64,000 nt of DNA from assembly GCF_023674425.1 (NCBI RefSeq), contig NZ_CP098401.1:1240001-1304000 (forward strand), given 5' to 3'. Shown here piece by piece: positions 33,647 to 42,781 of the stretch (its first letter is position 1; the number at the start of each line of letters is the position of its first letter). Both the position numbers and the translations under genes were made by a program. The notes beneath the pieces were generated by a model. The model was not told the origin of the DNA. It did no database searches and saw only the letters and a program-made list of their open reading frames with translations. Origin of the DNA: Sphingomonas donggukensis. GTDB taxonomy: Bacteria; Pseudomonadota; Alphaproteobacteria; Sphingomonadales; Sphingomonadaceae.

Positions 33647-34540
33647 TCAGGCGGTCACCGGTTCCCGCAAAACCTTGTCGAGCAGGCGATCCATCGCATG
33701 CGCGACCGCTGGCTCCTCCAGCGTCGGGGCATGGCCGACGTCGGGCACGGTCGCCAATTCGGCACGGTCGCCAAGCCGCGCGACCATCCGGTCGGCGGCG
33801 GCCTGCGACAGGATGTCGGACCGCCCGCCGCGCACCACCAGCACCGGCTTCCCCGCCAGCGCATCGAGCATCGCCCACATGTCGGGCGCAGCCTCGTTCG
33901 CCGGCACCCGGAACGGCTCGGCGATCTTCATGTCGTAGTCGAGCACGATGCGACCCGCCGAATTCAGCCGGTACAGCCGCTTGGCCATGCCCAGCCAGTC
34001 CTCCAGCACATAGCCGGGATAGACGTCGCCGTTCGCCTCCCACACCGCGCGCGCGGCGTGCAGCCAGGTCGGGTGCCAGCTGTTCTTGCCGACATAGGTG
34101 CGGATGCGCTGCAATCCCGCGGGGTCCAGCTCCGGCCCGACATCGTTCAGCAGCGCCCCCGCGATCCGATCCGCCCCGCCCGCCGCCAGCAGCATGGTGA
34201 CGATCCCGCCCAGCGACGTGCCGACCGCGACGAACCGGTCGATCTTCAGCTCCGCCAGCAGCGCCTCGACGTCCTGCATGTAGGTGAGCGGGACATAGCT
34301 CATCGGATCGCGGGCATAGGCGCTTTCGCCCCGACCGCGGAACTCGACCGCGACGATCCGCCAGTCGGGCGACAGCCGCCGCGCGACCCCTTCGAAATCG
34401 CGGACGTTGCGGGTCAGTCCCGGAAAGCACAGTATCGGCGGGCGCCCCGCGCCACCGCCATAGTCGCGATAATGCAGGCGCAGGCCGTCGTGCGACGTCC
34501 AGTGACCGTCTTCGAAACCGGGATTGCGTGTCGGGCCCAT
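33647..34540 (-). CDS. Alpha/beta hydrolase
   Basis: A 297-residue alpha/beta hydrolase with a complete triad. The nucleophile is in VAVGTSLGGIV (G-T-S-L-G), the acid in VRGGRSDILS and the His in PDVGHAPTLEEP. The oxyanion region is PGLTRNVRDFEG. The ATG at 34540 (MGPTRNPGFEDG) is only 18 bases from the divergent SelO start, so the two promoters must overlap each other's coding DNA if both starts are right. Substrate unknown; relatives are annotated as general esterases or dehalogenase-like hydrolases. Confidence 0.87.
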   Translation of the reverse strand: MGPTRNPGFEDGHWTSHDGLRLHYRDYGGGAGRPPILCFPGLTRNVRDFEGVARRLSPDWRIVAVEFRGRGESAYARDPMSYVPLTYMQDVEALLAELKIDRFVAVGTSLGGIVTMLLAAGGADRIAGALLNDVGPELDPAGLQRIRTYVGKNSWHPTWLHAARAVWEANGDVYPGYVLEDWLGMAKRLYRLNSAGRIVLDYDMKIAEPFRVPANEAAPDMWAMLDALAGKPVLVVRGGRSDILSQAAADRMVARLGDRAELATVPDVGHAPTLEEPAVAHAMDRLLDKVLREPVTA

Positions 34541-34558
34541 CGCCACCCATATCGCCGC

Positions 34559-35926
34559 ATGACCGACTTCCCGCAAGCGCGCGACATCACTGTGTTCCAA
34601 GGCGCCGTCACGATTCTGGAGCTGGGCGACGCCTTCTACGATCCGGTGGCGGCGGCGGACTTCCCCGAAACCGTCCTGCGCTTCCGCAACGATCGCGCGG
34701 CGGCGGAAATCGGGCTCGACACGCTCGAGGACGCCGCGTGGCTCCGCCATTTCGGGCGGTTCGAGCCCTTGCCGGGAAGCCTCGTACAGCCGCTGGCGCT
34801 GCGCTACCACGGGCATCAGTTCCGGGTGTACAATCCCGACATCGGCGACGGGCGCGGCTTCCTGTTCGCACAGGCACGCGACCGCGACGGGCGGCTGATG
34901 GACCTCGGCACCAAGGGGTCGGGGCGCACGCCGTGGAGCCGGTCGGGCGACGGGCGGCTGACGCTGAAGGGCGGCGTCCGCGAAATCCTCGCGACCGAGA
35001 TGCTCGAGGCGCTGGGCGTCCAGACCTCGCGCACGCTGTCGCTGATCGAAACCGGCGAGGCGCTGGAGCGCGGCGACGAACCCTCACCCACCCGCTCGGC
35101 GGTGCTCGTCCGGCTCAGCCACAGCCATATCCGCATCGGCACCTTCCAGCGGCTGGCCTATCTGCGCGATACCGAAAACATGGCGCGGCTGGTCGATTAC
35201 GTGCTCGTCCACCTCCACGGCGACGCGCCGGGCGATCCGGTGAAGCTGCTCGACACCGTCGTCGCCCGCACCGCGCGGCTGGCCGCCAGCTACATGGCGG
35301 CGGGTTTCGTCCACGGCGTGCTCAACACCGACAACATCACCGTGACGGGAGAGAGCTTCGATTACGGCCCCTGGCGGTTCGCGCCGACGTGGGAGCCGGG
35401 CTTCACCGCCGCCTATTTCGACCACGCCGGCCTCTACGCCTTCGGTCGCCAGCCCGAGGCGATCCACTGGAACACGATGCAGCTGGCGGTGTCGCTGCGC
35501 GCGCTGGTCGAGGCCGAGCCGCTGATCGCGGTGCTCGACACCTTCGGCGATCGCTACCAGGCGGCGGTCACCGACGCGCTGCTCTGGCGGCTTGGCGTTA
35601 CTCCGCGTGGGGGGCCGGAGGACCGCGCCCTTATCCAGGCGATCGAACCGGCGCTCAGGGAAAGCGGCATCGGTATTGACCGCTTCTTCTTCGATGCGTT
35701 CGGCGGCACCCTGCCCGACACGCCGTCCTTCGCCGAGCCCCGCGCGCGCGTCGCCCCCTATCGCCCGCGCAAGGATCGCGCCCACGCCTATTGGTCGGGC
35801 GCCCCCTGCTCCATGCTGATCGACGAGGTCGAGGCGATCTGGGCGGCGATCGACAGTCGCGACGACTGGGCACCGCTCCACGCCAAGGTCGCCGATATTC
35901 GCGCGATGGCCGAGGCACTTCGCTAG
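34559..35926 (+). CDS. selO: Protein adenylyltransferase SelO (YdiU/UPF0061)
   Basis: A 455-residue pseudokinase-fold AMPylator. The conserved blocks are YHGHQFRVYNPDIGDGRG, LGTKGSGRTPWSRSGDGR (with the ATP lysine), SAVLVRLSHSHIRIGTFQ, GFVHGVLNTDNITVTG and the metal DYGP motif. SelO transfers AMP to Ser/Thr/Tyr of redox proteins in E. coli. The length is close to the usual 460-490. ATG 34559 gives MTDFPQARD with no strong SD. It is divergently arranged with the alpha/beta hydrolase. Confidence 0.93.
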   Translation: MTDFPQARDITVFQGAVTILELGDAFYDPVAAADFPETVLRFRNDRAAAEIGLDTLEDAAWLRHFGRFEPLPGSLVQPLALRYHGHQFRVYNPDIGDGRGFLFAQARDRDGRLMDLGTKGSGRTPWSRSGDGRLTLKGGVREILATEMLEALGVQTSRTLSLIETGEALERGDEPSPTRSAVLVRLSHSHIRIGTFQRLAYLRDTENMARLVDYVLVHLHGDAPGDPVKLLDTVVARTARLAASYMAAGFVHGVLNTDNITVTGESFDYGPWRFAPTWEPGFTAAYFDHAGLYAFGRQPEAIHWNTMQLAVSLRALVEAEPLIAVLDTFGDRYQAAVTDALLWRLGVTPRGGPEDRALIQAIEPALRESGIGIDRFFFDAFGGTLPDTPSFAEPRARVAPYRPRKDRAHAYWSGAPCSMLIDEVEAIWAAIDSRDDWAPLHAKVADIRAMAEALR

Positions 35927-35968
35927 CCCGCTCTTGGCTTTAGCGGCGTTTCCCGGCAGGGAGGCGTC

Positions 35969-37396
35969 ATGGCGGGGCAGGAAATCGTATCGATCGAGCC
36001 GGCGACGGGCGCGATCCTGTGGCGGGGCATGCCGTCGGACGTCGATGAGGAGGTCGCCCGCGCCCGCGAAGGCTGGGCCGGCTGGGCCTCGCAACCGCTC
36101 GCCTTCCGCATCGAAACGCTGCGCCGCTTTGCCAACGTCGTGCGCCAGCGTGCCGAGGGGTTCGCCGACACCATCGCCCGCGAAACCGGCAAGCCGCTGT
36201 GGGAAGCCCGCACCGAAGTCGAGACCGTCGTCGCCAAGGTCGACATCTCGGTCACCGCCTTTTCCGAGCGCACCGGCCAGCGTCGCATCGACGCGCCAAT
36301 GAACACGCGCATGGCCCTGCGGCACAAGCCGCACGGCGTGCTCGCGGTGCTCGGCCCCTATAATTTCCCCGCGCACCTGCCCAACGGCCACATCGTGCCG
36401 GCACTGCTCGCCGGCAACGCGATCGTATTCAAGCCGTCGGAAAAGACCCCGGCATCGGGCGCCTTCCTGGTCGATTGCTACCATGCCGCCGGCGTGCCGG
36501 AGAGCGTCGTCCGCATGGTCATCGGCGGCCCGGACGAGGGCAAGGCGCTCGCTGCCCACGACGGTATCGACGGCCTGTTGTTCACCGGCTCGGCGCGCAC
36601 CGGCCTGGCGCTCAACCGCCTCTATGCCGACCGGCCCGAGAAAATCCTGGCGCTGGAAATGGGCGGCAACAACCCGATCGTGGTGTGGGGCCAGCCCGAT
36701 CTCTACGCCGCGGCGGTGCTGGTCGTGCAGTCGGCCTTCACCACCTCCGGCCAGCGCTGCACCGCCGCGCGCCGGCTGATCGTGGACGAGACGCTGGCCG
36801 ACCCGCTGCTCGCCGAGATCGAGAAGATCGTGTCGCGCCTGATCGTGGGCGAACCGCACGCCGATCCCGCACCTTTCATGGGCCCGGTGATCGACAATGA
36901 TGTCGCCGACATGCTGACCGAGAGCTTCCTCGCGCTGCTGACGATGGGCGGTCGTGCGATCCGCCATCTCGAACGCCCGATCGACAACCGCCCGTTCCTC
37001 ACGCCCTCGCTGATCGACATGACCGGTGCCGGCGAGAGCCCCGACGTCGAGCTGTTCGGCCCGATCCTCCAAGTGTACCGGGCGAAGACCTTCGACGACG
37101 CGATCCGCACCGCCAACGACACCCGTTACGGCCTGTCGGCGTCGCTCATCAGCCAGGATCCCCAGCTCTACAACGCGTTCTGGGCGAACATCCGCGCCGG
37201 CATCGTCAACTGGAACCGCCCGACCAACGGCGCGTCATCGGGCGCACCGTTCGGGGGCATCGGCTGGTCGGGCAACCACCGCCCCAGCGCCTTCTACGCC
37301 GCCGATTACTGCGCCTATCCGGTCGTCAGCAACGAGGCAGACCAGGCCCGCGCGAGCATCGGGATTGGCCTGCGCGACGTCGACGGGGATCGCTAG
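35969..37396 (+). CDS. astD: Succinylglutamate-semialdehyde dehydrogenase
   Basis: A 475-residue aldehyde dehydrogenase. LGPYNFPAHLPNGHIVPALL, LEMGGNNPIVVW (catalytic Glu), the catalytic Cys in SGQRCTAARR, and SSGAPFGGIGWSGNHRPSAF are characteristic of AstD. The enzyme oxidises N-succinylglutamate semialdehyde in the arginine succinyltransferase pathway. The ATG follows GGGAGGC. astA and astB are not adjacent in this window, so the pathway genes are either elsewhere or this enzyme serves another aldehyde. Confidence 0.92.
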   Translation: MAGQEIVSIEPATGAILWRGMPSDVDEEVARAREGWAGWASQPLAFRIETLRRFANVVRQRAEGFADTIARETGKPLWEARTEVETVVAKVDISVTAFSERTGQRRIDAPMNTRMALRHKPHGVLAVLGPYNFPAHLPNGHIVPALLAGNAIVFKPSEKTPASGAFLVDCYHAAGVPESVVRMVIGGPDEGKALAAHDGIDGLLFTGSARTGLALNRLYADRPEKILALEMGGNNPIVVWGQPDLYAAAVLVVQSAFTTSGQRCTAARRLIVDETLADPLLAEIEKIVSRLIVGEPHADPAPFMGPVIDNDVADMLTESFLALLTMGGRAIRHLERPIDNRPFLTPSLIDMTGAGESPDVELFGPILQVYRAKTFDDAIRTANDTRYGLSASLISQDPQLYNAFWANIRAGIVNWNRPTNGASSGAPFGGIGWSGNHRPSAFYAADYCAYPVVSNEADQARASIGIGLRDVDGDR

Positions 37397-37495
37397 GGCC
37401 GCGTCGACGGCGCCGGCTCGCGTGACAAGTTTCGCTACGCTCCATGCAAGGAAGCGTCGATTGCCCTCCCGCGGCGACCGGCCCATTTCCCCGGC

Positions 37496-38284
37496 ATGGC
37501 AAGTCTCCTCGATCCCACCGCGCGCGGGCGCGTCATCCTAGTCGGCGCAGGGCCGGGCGACCCCGGCCTGCTCACCGTCCGCGCGGTCGAGGCGCTGAAG
37601 GTCGCCGACGTCGTCGTTCACGACGGCCTGATCGACCCCCGCGTGCTCGACCTTGCCCCTGAAAATGCCCACCGCATCTCGGTCGCCAAGCAACGCTCGC
37701 GCCACACCCTGTCTCAGGACGGCATCAACGCGCTCATCGTCGCCCACGTCCGGCTGGGTCAGGTCGTCGTGCGGTTGAAGGGCGGCGACCCCTTCATCTT
37801 CGGGCGCGGCGGTGAGGAAGTGGAGGCGGTTCGCGCCGCCGGCCTGCCGGTCGAGGTGATCCCCGGCGTCTCCGCGGCGCTGGGCTGCGCGGCGGAGGCG
37901 ATGCTGCCGCTCACCCACCGCGACTGGTCCTCGGCGGTCAGCTTCGTGGCTGGCCAGTGCAAGGGGCTCGCCGATCAGGACTGGTCGGGCCTTGCCGGCA
38001 AGGGACGCACCCTCGTCATCTACATGGGCGTCGCGACCTGTACCGACATCGCCGACAAGTTGATGGCGGACGGCGTCGCCCCCGACATGCCGGTGGCGGT
38101 GCTGGAGAAGGGCACGCTCACCGGCCACCGCGCGCTGCGCACCCTGCTCGCCGACCTGGGCGACATGATGCGGCGGGAGGATGTGCAGAGTCCGGCAATC
38201 ATCGTCGTCGGCGAAGTCGTCCTGCTCGCCGACGCCGACGACCGGCTCGGCACACTTGCCGCGCAGGCGGAGGTATTGGCGTGA
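37496..38284 (+). CDS. cobA: Uroporphyrinogen-III C-methyltransferase
   Basis: A 262-residue SAM-dependent methyltransferase forming precorrin-2 for siroheme. Motifs are VGAGPGDPGLLTVRA at the N-terminus, LKGGDPFIFGRGGEE, VIPGVSAALGCAA, LTHRD and VIYMGV. It lacks the dehydrogenase/ferrochelatase half of CysG. It is the first gene of a five-gene operon with sulfite and APS reductases, so it supplies the siroheme of the sulfite reductase. Its TGA overlaps the GTG of the next gene. Confidence 0.95.
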   Translation: MASLLDPTARGRVILVGAGPGDPGLLTVRAVEALKVADVVVHDGLIDPRVLDLAPENAHRISVAKQRSRHTLSQDGINALIVAHVRLGQVVVRLKGGDPFIFGRGGEEVEAVRAAGLPVEVIPGVSAALGCAAEAMLPLTHRDWSSAVSFVAGQCKGLADQDWSGLAGKGRTLVIYMGVATCTDIADKLMADGVAPDMPVAVLEKGTLTGHRALRTLLADLGDMMRREDVQSPAIIVVGEVVLLADADDRLGTLAAQAEVLA

Positions 38285-38577
38285 AACTGTTGACCGGAAA
38301 CGACTTGCCGACCGGCGATGTGCTGTGGTGGACCGGCACCGGCTGGTCGCGCCACGTCGACGATGCCGCCGACGTCGACGAGAACGGCGCTGCCATCGCG
38401 ACCGCGGAGGAAGGCGCCCGCCGCGTCAACGCCCCCTACGTCATCGACGCCACCGCCACCGCGGACGGACCCCGCCCCGCCCACATCAAGGACCGCGTCC
38501 GTGCGCTGGGGCCGACGGTGCGCCCCGACCTGACATTGAAGCCCGCCGATCCGGCGGCGGGAAGCTGGGTGATCTGA
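38281..38577 (+). CDS. DUF2849 domain protein in the sulfite reductase operon
   Basis: A 98-residue protein starting at GTG 38281 (overlap with cobA) and ending in the TGATG junction with cysI. The sequence (LLTGNDLPTGDVLWWTGTGW, followed by a paired acidic region) matches the small DUF2849 proteins that sit between cobA/cysG and cysI in many alphaproteobacteria. No catalytic residues are evident. Because it is fixed in this position, it probably supports sulfite reductase maturation or activity, which is inference. Confidence 0.88.
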   Translation: MKLLTGNDLPTGDVLWWTGTGWSRHVDDAADVDENGAAIATAEEGARRVNAPYVIDATATADGPRPAHIKDRVRALGPTVRPDLTLKPADPAAGSWVI

Positions 38578-40202
38578 TGTACCGCTACGACACCTACGAC
38601 CAGGCGATCGTCGATGCCCGCGTCGACGAATTCCGCGACCAGGTGCAGCGTCGCCTCGCCGGCCAGATGACCGAGGACCAGTTCAAGCCGCTCCGGCTGA
38701 TGAACGGCCTGTACCTCCAGCTTCACGCCTATATGCTGCGCGTCGCGGTGCCCTATGGCACGCTCGACAGCCGCCAGACGCGGATGCTGGCGCACATCGC
38801 GCGCAAATACGACCGCGGATACGGCCATTTCACGACGCGCCAGAACATCCAGTACAACTGGATCAAGCTGGCCGACGCGCCCGACATTCTCGCCGACCTC
38901 GCCACGGTCGAGATGCATGCCATCCAGACGTCGGGCAATTGCATCCGCAACATCAGTTCGGACCAGTTCGCCGGCGCCGCCGCCGACGAGGTGACCGATC
39001 CGCGCCCCTGGGCCGAGCTGATCCGGCAATGGTCCACCTTCCACCCCGAATTCAGCTACCTGCCGCGCAAGTTCAAGATCGCCGTGATAGCCTCGGAATC
39101 TGACCGCGCGGCGATGCGGCTGCACGATATCGGCATCCAACTGGTGGAGCGCGACGGGCAGATTGGCGCGCGTGTGTTTGCCGGCGGCGGCATGGGCCGC
39201 ACGCCGATGATCGCGCCCGAGATCAACGACTTCGTGCCCGCAGCCGATATCCTGTCGTATCTCGAGGCGGCGCTTCGCGTCTACAATCGCCACGGCCGCC
39301 GCGACAACATCTACAAGGCGCGGATCAAGATCCTGGTCAACGATCTGGGCGCCGAAGAATACGCGCGTCAGGTCGCCGAGGAACATGCCGCGGTGAAGGC
39401 GCTCGGCATCGACCCGCCGCAGGCCGAACTGGATCGCGTCAGCGCGATGTTCGCCCCACCCGCCTTCGTCCCCGACCTGCCGACCGATCTCGATCGCTCC
39501 GACCCCGATTTCGCGGTCTGGCTCGACCAGAACGTCTCGGCGCACAAGCACCCCGGCTACAGCATCGTCTCGATCAGCCTGAAACCGATCGGCGGCATCC
39601 CCGGCGACGCCAGCGCCGACCAGATCGATACGCTGGCCGACCTCGCCGAACGCTACAGCTTCGACGAACTGCGCGTCACCCACGCCCAGAACATCGTCCT
39701 GCCGCACGTCGCCACCCGCGATCTGCCCGCGGTGTGGGCGGCCTTGCGCGAAGCCGAACTCGCCGACGCGAACCTCGACCTCATCAGCGACATCATCGCC
39801 TGCCCCGGCCTCGATTACTGCAGCCTCGCCAACGCCCGCTCGATCCCCGTCGCACAGAAGATCGCGACCCGCTTCGTGGATCGCCAGCGCGACCTCGGCG
39901 AACTGAAGCTGAAGATCAGCGGCTGCATCAACGCCTGCGGCCATCACCACGCCGGCCACATCGGCATCCTCGGCGTCGATAAGAAGGGGGTCGAAAACTA
40001 CCAGCTCCTGCTCGGCGGATCTGGGGCCGAGGACGTCAGCCTCGCGAAGATCACCGGCCCCGGCTTCTCGGAGGACGGCATCGTCGACGCGGTCGAAAAG
40101 GTCACCGACCTCTATCTCGCCGAACGCGCCGACGGCGAACGCTTCCTCGACACCTACCGCCGGCTCGGCATGGAGCCGTTCAAGGAGGCGATCTATGGGT
40201 GA
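38577..40202 (+). CDS. cysI: Nitrite/sulfite reductase, siroheme [4Fe-4S] type
   Basis: A 541-residue siroheme- and [4Fe-4S]-containing reductase. The cluster cysteines are Cys409, Cys415, Cys450 and Cys454 (C-x5-C ... C-x3-C in CPGLDYCS and GCINACGHHH). FTTRQNIQYNWIKL and GNCIRNIS are the siroheme/substrate motifs. The operon with cobA and cysH makes sulfite the likely substrate, giving sulfide for cysteine. ATG 38577 overlaps the DUF2849 stop; the gene itself overlaps the DUF934 start by eight bases. Confidence 0.95.
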   Translation: MYRYDTYDQAIVDARVDEFRDQVQRRLAGQMTEDQFKPLRLMNGLYLQLHAYMLRVAVPYGTLDSRQTRMLAHIARKYDRGYGHFTTRQNIQYNWIKLADAPDILADLATVEMHAIQTSGNCIRNISSDQFAGAAADEVTDPRPWAELIRQWSTFHPEFSYLPRKFKIAVIASESDRAAMRLHDIGIQLVERDGQIGARVFAGGGMGRTPMIAPEINDFVPAADILSYLEAALRVYNRHGRRDNIYKARIKILVNDLGAEEYARQVAEEHAAVKALGIDPPQAELDRVSAMFAPPAFVPDLPTDLDRSDPDFAVWLDQNVSAHKHPGYSIVSISLKPIGGIPGDASADQIDTLADLAERYSFDELRVTHAQNIVLPHVATRDLPAVWAALREAELADANLDLISDIIACPGLDYCSLANARSIPVAQKIATRFVDRQRDLGELKLKISGCINACGHHHAGHIGILGVDKKGVENYQLLLGGSGAEDVSLAKITGPGFSEDGIVDAVEKVTDLYLAERADGERFLDTYRRLGMEPFKEAIYG

Positions 40203-40620
40203 CCTGCTCAACTACCGCGACGCCGCGCCGCAGGAGCAGCCCGCGGTCACGCTCGAGGCCTTCCTCGACCAGCCAGATGCCGGCGCCGTCCGGCTGGAGG
40301 CCGGCGACGACGCCCGCGCGCTGCTGCCCCACCTCGCCCACCTGACGCTCGTCGAAATTGCCTTCCCCAGCTTCCGCGACGGTCGCGGCTATTCGGCGGC
40401 ACGTATCCTTCGGGAGGCGGGCTATGCCGGCGAGTTGCGCGCGCAGGGCGACGTGCTGGTCGACCAGGTGGCATTCATGCGCCGCTGCGGCTTCGACAGT
40501 TTCGCGCCCGAGGCGCCGATCGACCAGACCGTCCTCGCCGCCGCCCTCGCCCGCTACGACGCCGTCTATCAGCGCGCCGCCGATGAGCGCGTGCCCGTCT
40601 GGCAACACCGTCATGGCTGA
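40195..40620 (+). CDS. DUF934 domain protein of the cys operon
   Basis: A 141-residue protein of the DUF934 family, found after cysI in proteobacterial sulfur assimilation operons. It has IAFPSFRDGRGYSAARILRE and GDVLVDQVAFMRRCGFDSF. The start is ATG 40195, eight bases inside cysI, and the stop lies inside cysH. Members are proposed oxidoreductase accessory proteins for sulfite reduction; no cofactor motif is visible here. Confidence 0.93.
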   Translation: MGDLLNYRDAAPQEQPAVTLEAFLDQPDAGAVRLEAGDDARALLPHLAHLTLVEIAFPSFRDGRGYSAARILREAGYAGELRAQGDVLVDQVAFMRRCGFDSFAPEAPIDQTVLAAALARYDAVYQRAADERVPVWQHRHG

Positions 40621-41374
40621 GGCCGCCCAACGCCGCGTCGACCGCATCGACGTCCGCTCCCGGTGGAGCGCAGCGGACGCGATTCGGCTCAATCGCCTGT
40701 TCACCGGCGCCGACACGCACGAGATGCTCGCGACGCTGCTACGCGAGCACATGCTGGGCGACGTCGCCATCGTGTCGTCGTTCGGCGCGGAGTCGGCGGT
40801 CCTGCTCGATCTCGTCGCAGCGGTCGACCGTACGGTGCCGGTGCTGTTCCTCGATACCGGCAAGCATTTCGCCGAGACGCTCGCTTACCGCGACGCGCTT
40901 GCCACCCGCCTCGGCCTGACCGATCTGCGCGTGCTGGCCCCCGACCCGACGGAGCTCGCGGCCCGCGACGAGGCTGGCCTGCGCTGGTCCTACGACCCCG
41001 ACGGCTGCTGCGACCTGCGCAAGGTTCGCCCGCTCGAGCGCGCGCTCGCCGGGTTCGACGCGAGCATCACCGGGCGCAAGGCGTTCCAGGCGACCACCCG
41101 CGCCGCGCTTCCCCGGTTCGAAGTCGACGGAGACCGGCTGAAGGTCAACCCTCTCGCAAACTGGACCCGCGCCGACATCGACGCCCATTTCGCAGCCCGC
41201 GCCCTGCCTCGCCACCCTCTGGAGGCGCAAGGGTTCGCGTCTATCGGCTGCTCCCCCTGCACCAGCCGCGTACAGCCCGGCGAAGACCCCCGCTCGGGCC
41301 GCTGGCGCGGCTGGGACAAGACCGAATGCGGCATCCACACCGACACCGGCGAGGACGACCAGCCGAGTTTTTGA
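40613..41374 (+). CDS. cysH: Adenylylsulfate (APS) reductase
   Basis: A 253-residue thioredoxin-dependent reductase of adenylylsulfate. The PP-loop-type region is VSSFGAESAVLLDL. Cys132-Cys133 and Cys213-x-x-Cys216 are the four [4Fe-4S] ligands that distinguish APS reductases from PAPS-specific CysH. The catalytic cysteine is Cys239 in TECGIHTD. RWSYDPDGCCDLRKVRPL is the substrate segment. It ends the siroheme-sulfite operon five bases before a tRNA-Pro gene on the other strand. Confidence 0.95.
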   Translation: MAEAAQRRVDRIDVRSRWSAADAIRLNRLFTGADTHEMLATLLREHMLGDVAIVSSFGAESAVLLDLVAAVDRTVPVLFLDTGKHFAETLAYRDALATRLGLTDLRVLAPDPTELAARDEAGLRWSYDPDGCCDLRKVRPLERALAGFDASITGRKAFQATTRAALPRFEVDGDRLKVNPLANWTRADIDAHFAARALPRHPLEAQGFASIGCSPCTSRVQPGEDPRSGRWRGWDKTECGIHTDTGEDDQPSF

Positions 41375-41376
41375 GA

Positions 41377-41456
<80 letters not shown>

Positions 41457-41674
41457 ACGGATGCGGACGCGCCTAGCGAAGCTGGGCGCGACACGCAACC
41501 GGCGCGGACGGCCTTCGCGCAGCGAAAGGTCCGACGACGCGGCTTTGCCGCGGCGGGCGATGCGGGTTTTCGGTGGGCGCGCCGCGGGCAAAGCCCGCGT
41601 CGTCGGTCGGGCTGCGCCCGCCGTCCGCAGCGCAGCCCAAACTCGAAATAGCGGCGCTATTTCTCGTGCGGCGC

Positions 41675-41751
41675 TGGTGGGCCCGGCAGGACTTGAACCC
41701 GCAACCTAGCCGTTATGAGCGGCCAGCTCTAACCAGTTGAGCTACAGGCCC
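41675..41751 (-). tRNA. tRNA-Ile2 (CAT, lysidine-modified)
   Basis: A 77-base cloverleaf with CCA. The acceptor stem is GGGCCTG/CGGGCCC, with D arm AGCTCAACTGGTTAGAGC, anticodon loop CTCATAA within GCCG/CGGC, and T loop GTTCAAG. The CAT anticodon could read Met, but the elongator Met tRNA is at 31111 and this lacks the initiator features, so a lysidine-modified Ile2 is preferred. Its 5' end overlaps the stop region of the deacetylase gene by ten bases. Confidence 0.9.
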
Positions 41752-42779
41752 CCAGCGTGGTCGGTCGATACGGGGGTGTTTGCGACCGCGCAAGCATCGA
41801 GGATATCCGCCTCGCTCGCCGAGCGCACGCCCAGTCGGTCGAGCAGGCCGAGCACCGCGTCCCACCACCCCCAGAACGCCGCCAGGTCGCGCGCATCGCG
41901 CACGTAGGGAGTGTGGCCGGGCACCAGCGAGGGCGAGTGGAACGACAGATTCAGGAGCGCCAGCCCCTCCCCGACCGCCACGCGCACCGCTTCCAGCGCC
42001 TCGGCCTGCGGCATGTCCTCGGGCGTCAGGGCGACGCGGTTGAGCAGGCCGGCGCGCGCGAGCAGGCCCGTGCCGCGGGGGATGCGGCCCGCGAGCGCAT
42101 GCAGCCACTCCCCGCCGCGCCGGGCGACGCCGGTGAAGATCGTCGTCAGCGGCAGCTCGACCAGCCCGTCCACCCGGAACGCATCGTTGCCGATCGCGCG
42201 GTAATCCGGCCCGCCCTTCGCGGTGAAGTCGTATCGCGCGCGCATCGACGTATCGATGCGGTAGCCGCGGTCGGCGAGCAGCGCGGTGCTGCCGGTGCCG
42301 AGGCCATAGCGCCCCGCGCGGTAGCTGACCGGCCGTCGCCCGAACGCCTGCGCGATCGCCGCGGTCAGCACGTCGAGCTTCGCCGCCTCGAGCGCCGGCG
42401 GCAGGTTGCCGACGAAGCTGTTGGCGGGCGTTACCGCTTCGTCGAACGGCGGGTTGACCCAGGGGTGCAGCTGCGTGCCGACCGCCGACCGCCCGTCCTC
42501 CAGCGCACGCGCGATCGCGGCGACGGCGCGGGGATCGGTGGCGACCGGATGGTCGACCAGATAGGTGAGCGGCGCGCCGAGCCCGGTGAACCGCGCCGCC
42601 GCGTCCGGGATCGCCGCGGTCGCGGTCACGCCCGTCGCGTCCCGACGGAACGGCGCGTCCCAGTCGAATTCCTCCTCGGTATCGACGAAGATCGTGTAGC
42701 GGCGCCCGAATTCGGCGGGCCAGCAGAGCCGCGCGCCCGGCGCCGGCACGGCGGGTCGGAAGGGCGGGCGCGCTTCCAC
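41742..42779 (-). CDS. Polysaccharide deacetylase (WalW-like)
   Basis: A 345-residue NodB-superfamily protein of a non-exosortase type. The entry motif is YTIFVDTEEEFDW, followed by the metal-region HPWVNPPFDE (after GTQLHP) and SYRAGRYGLGTGS. The start is GTG 42779, two bases after the histidine kinase stop, with no clear alternative. The last three codons and stop codon lie inside the tRNA-Ile2 sequence. Relatives are often encoded near histidine kinases or glycan genes; the substrate is unknown. Confidence 0.87.
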   Translation of the reverse strand: MEARPPFRPAVPAPGARLCWPAEFGRRYTIFVDTEEEFDWDAPFRRDATGVTATAAIPDAAARFTGLGAPLTYLVDHPVATDPRAVAAIARALEDGRSAVGTQLHPWVNPPFDEAVTPANSFVGNLPPALEAAKLDVLTAAIAQAFGRRPVSYRAGRYGLGTGSTALLADRGYRIDTSMRARYDFTAKGGPDYRAIGNDAFRVDGLVELPLTTIFTGVARRGGEWLHALAGRIPRGTGLLARAGLLNRVALTPEDMPQAEALEAVRVAVGEGLALLNLSFHSPSLVPGHTPYVRDARDLAAFWGWWDAVLGLLDRLGVRSASEADILDACAVANTPVSTDHAGGL

Positions 42780-42781
42780 GC

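Noticed and set aside
38436..40211. A 591-codon minus-strand frame opposite cysI
   Set aside because: Antisense shadow of a strongly conserved gene; no SD, no recognisable domain, and it would cover the whole of cysI.
41675..41751. tRNA with CAT anticodon considered as a second tRNA-Met
   Set aside because: Its anticodon stem and acceptor match Ile2 rather than elongator Met, which is already at 31111, and it lacks the initiator's three GC pairs. The call remains inference until tilS-dependent modification is shown.
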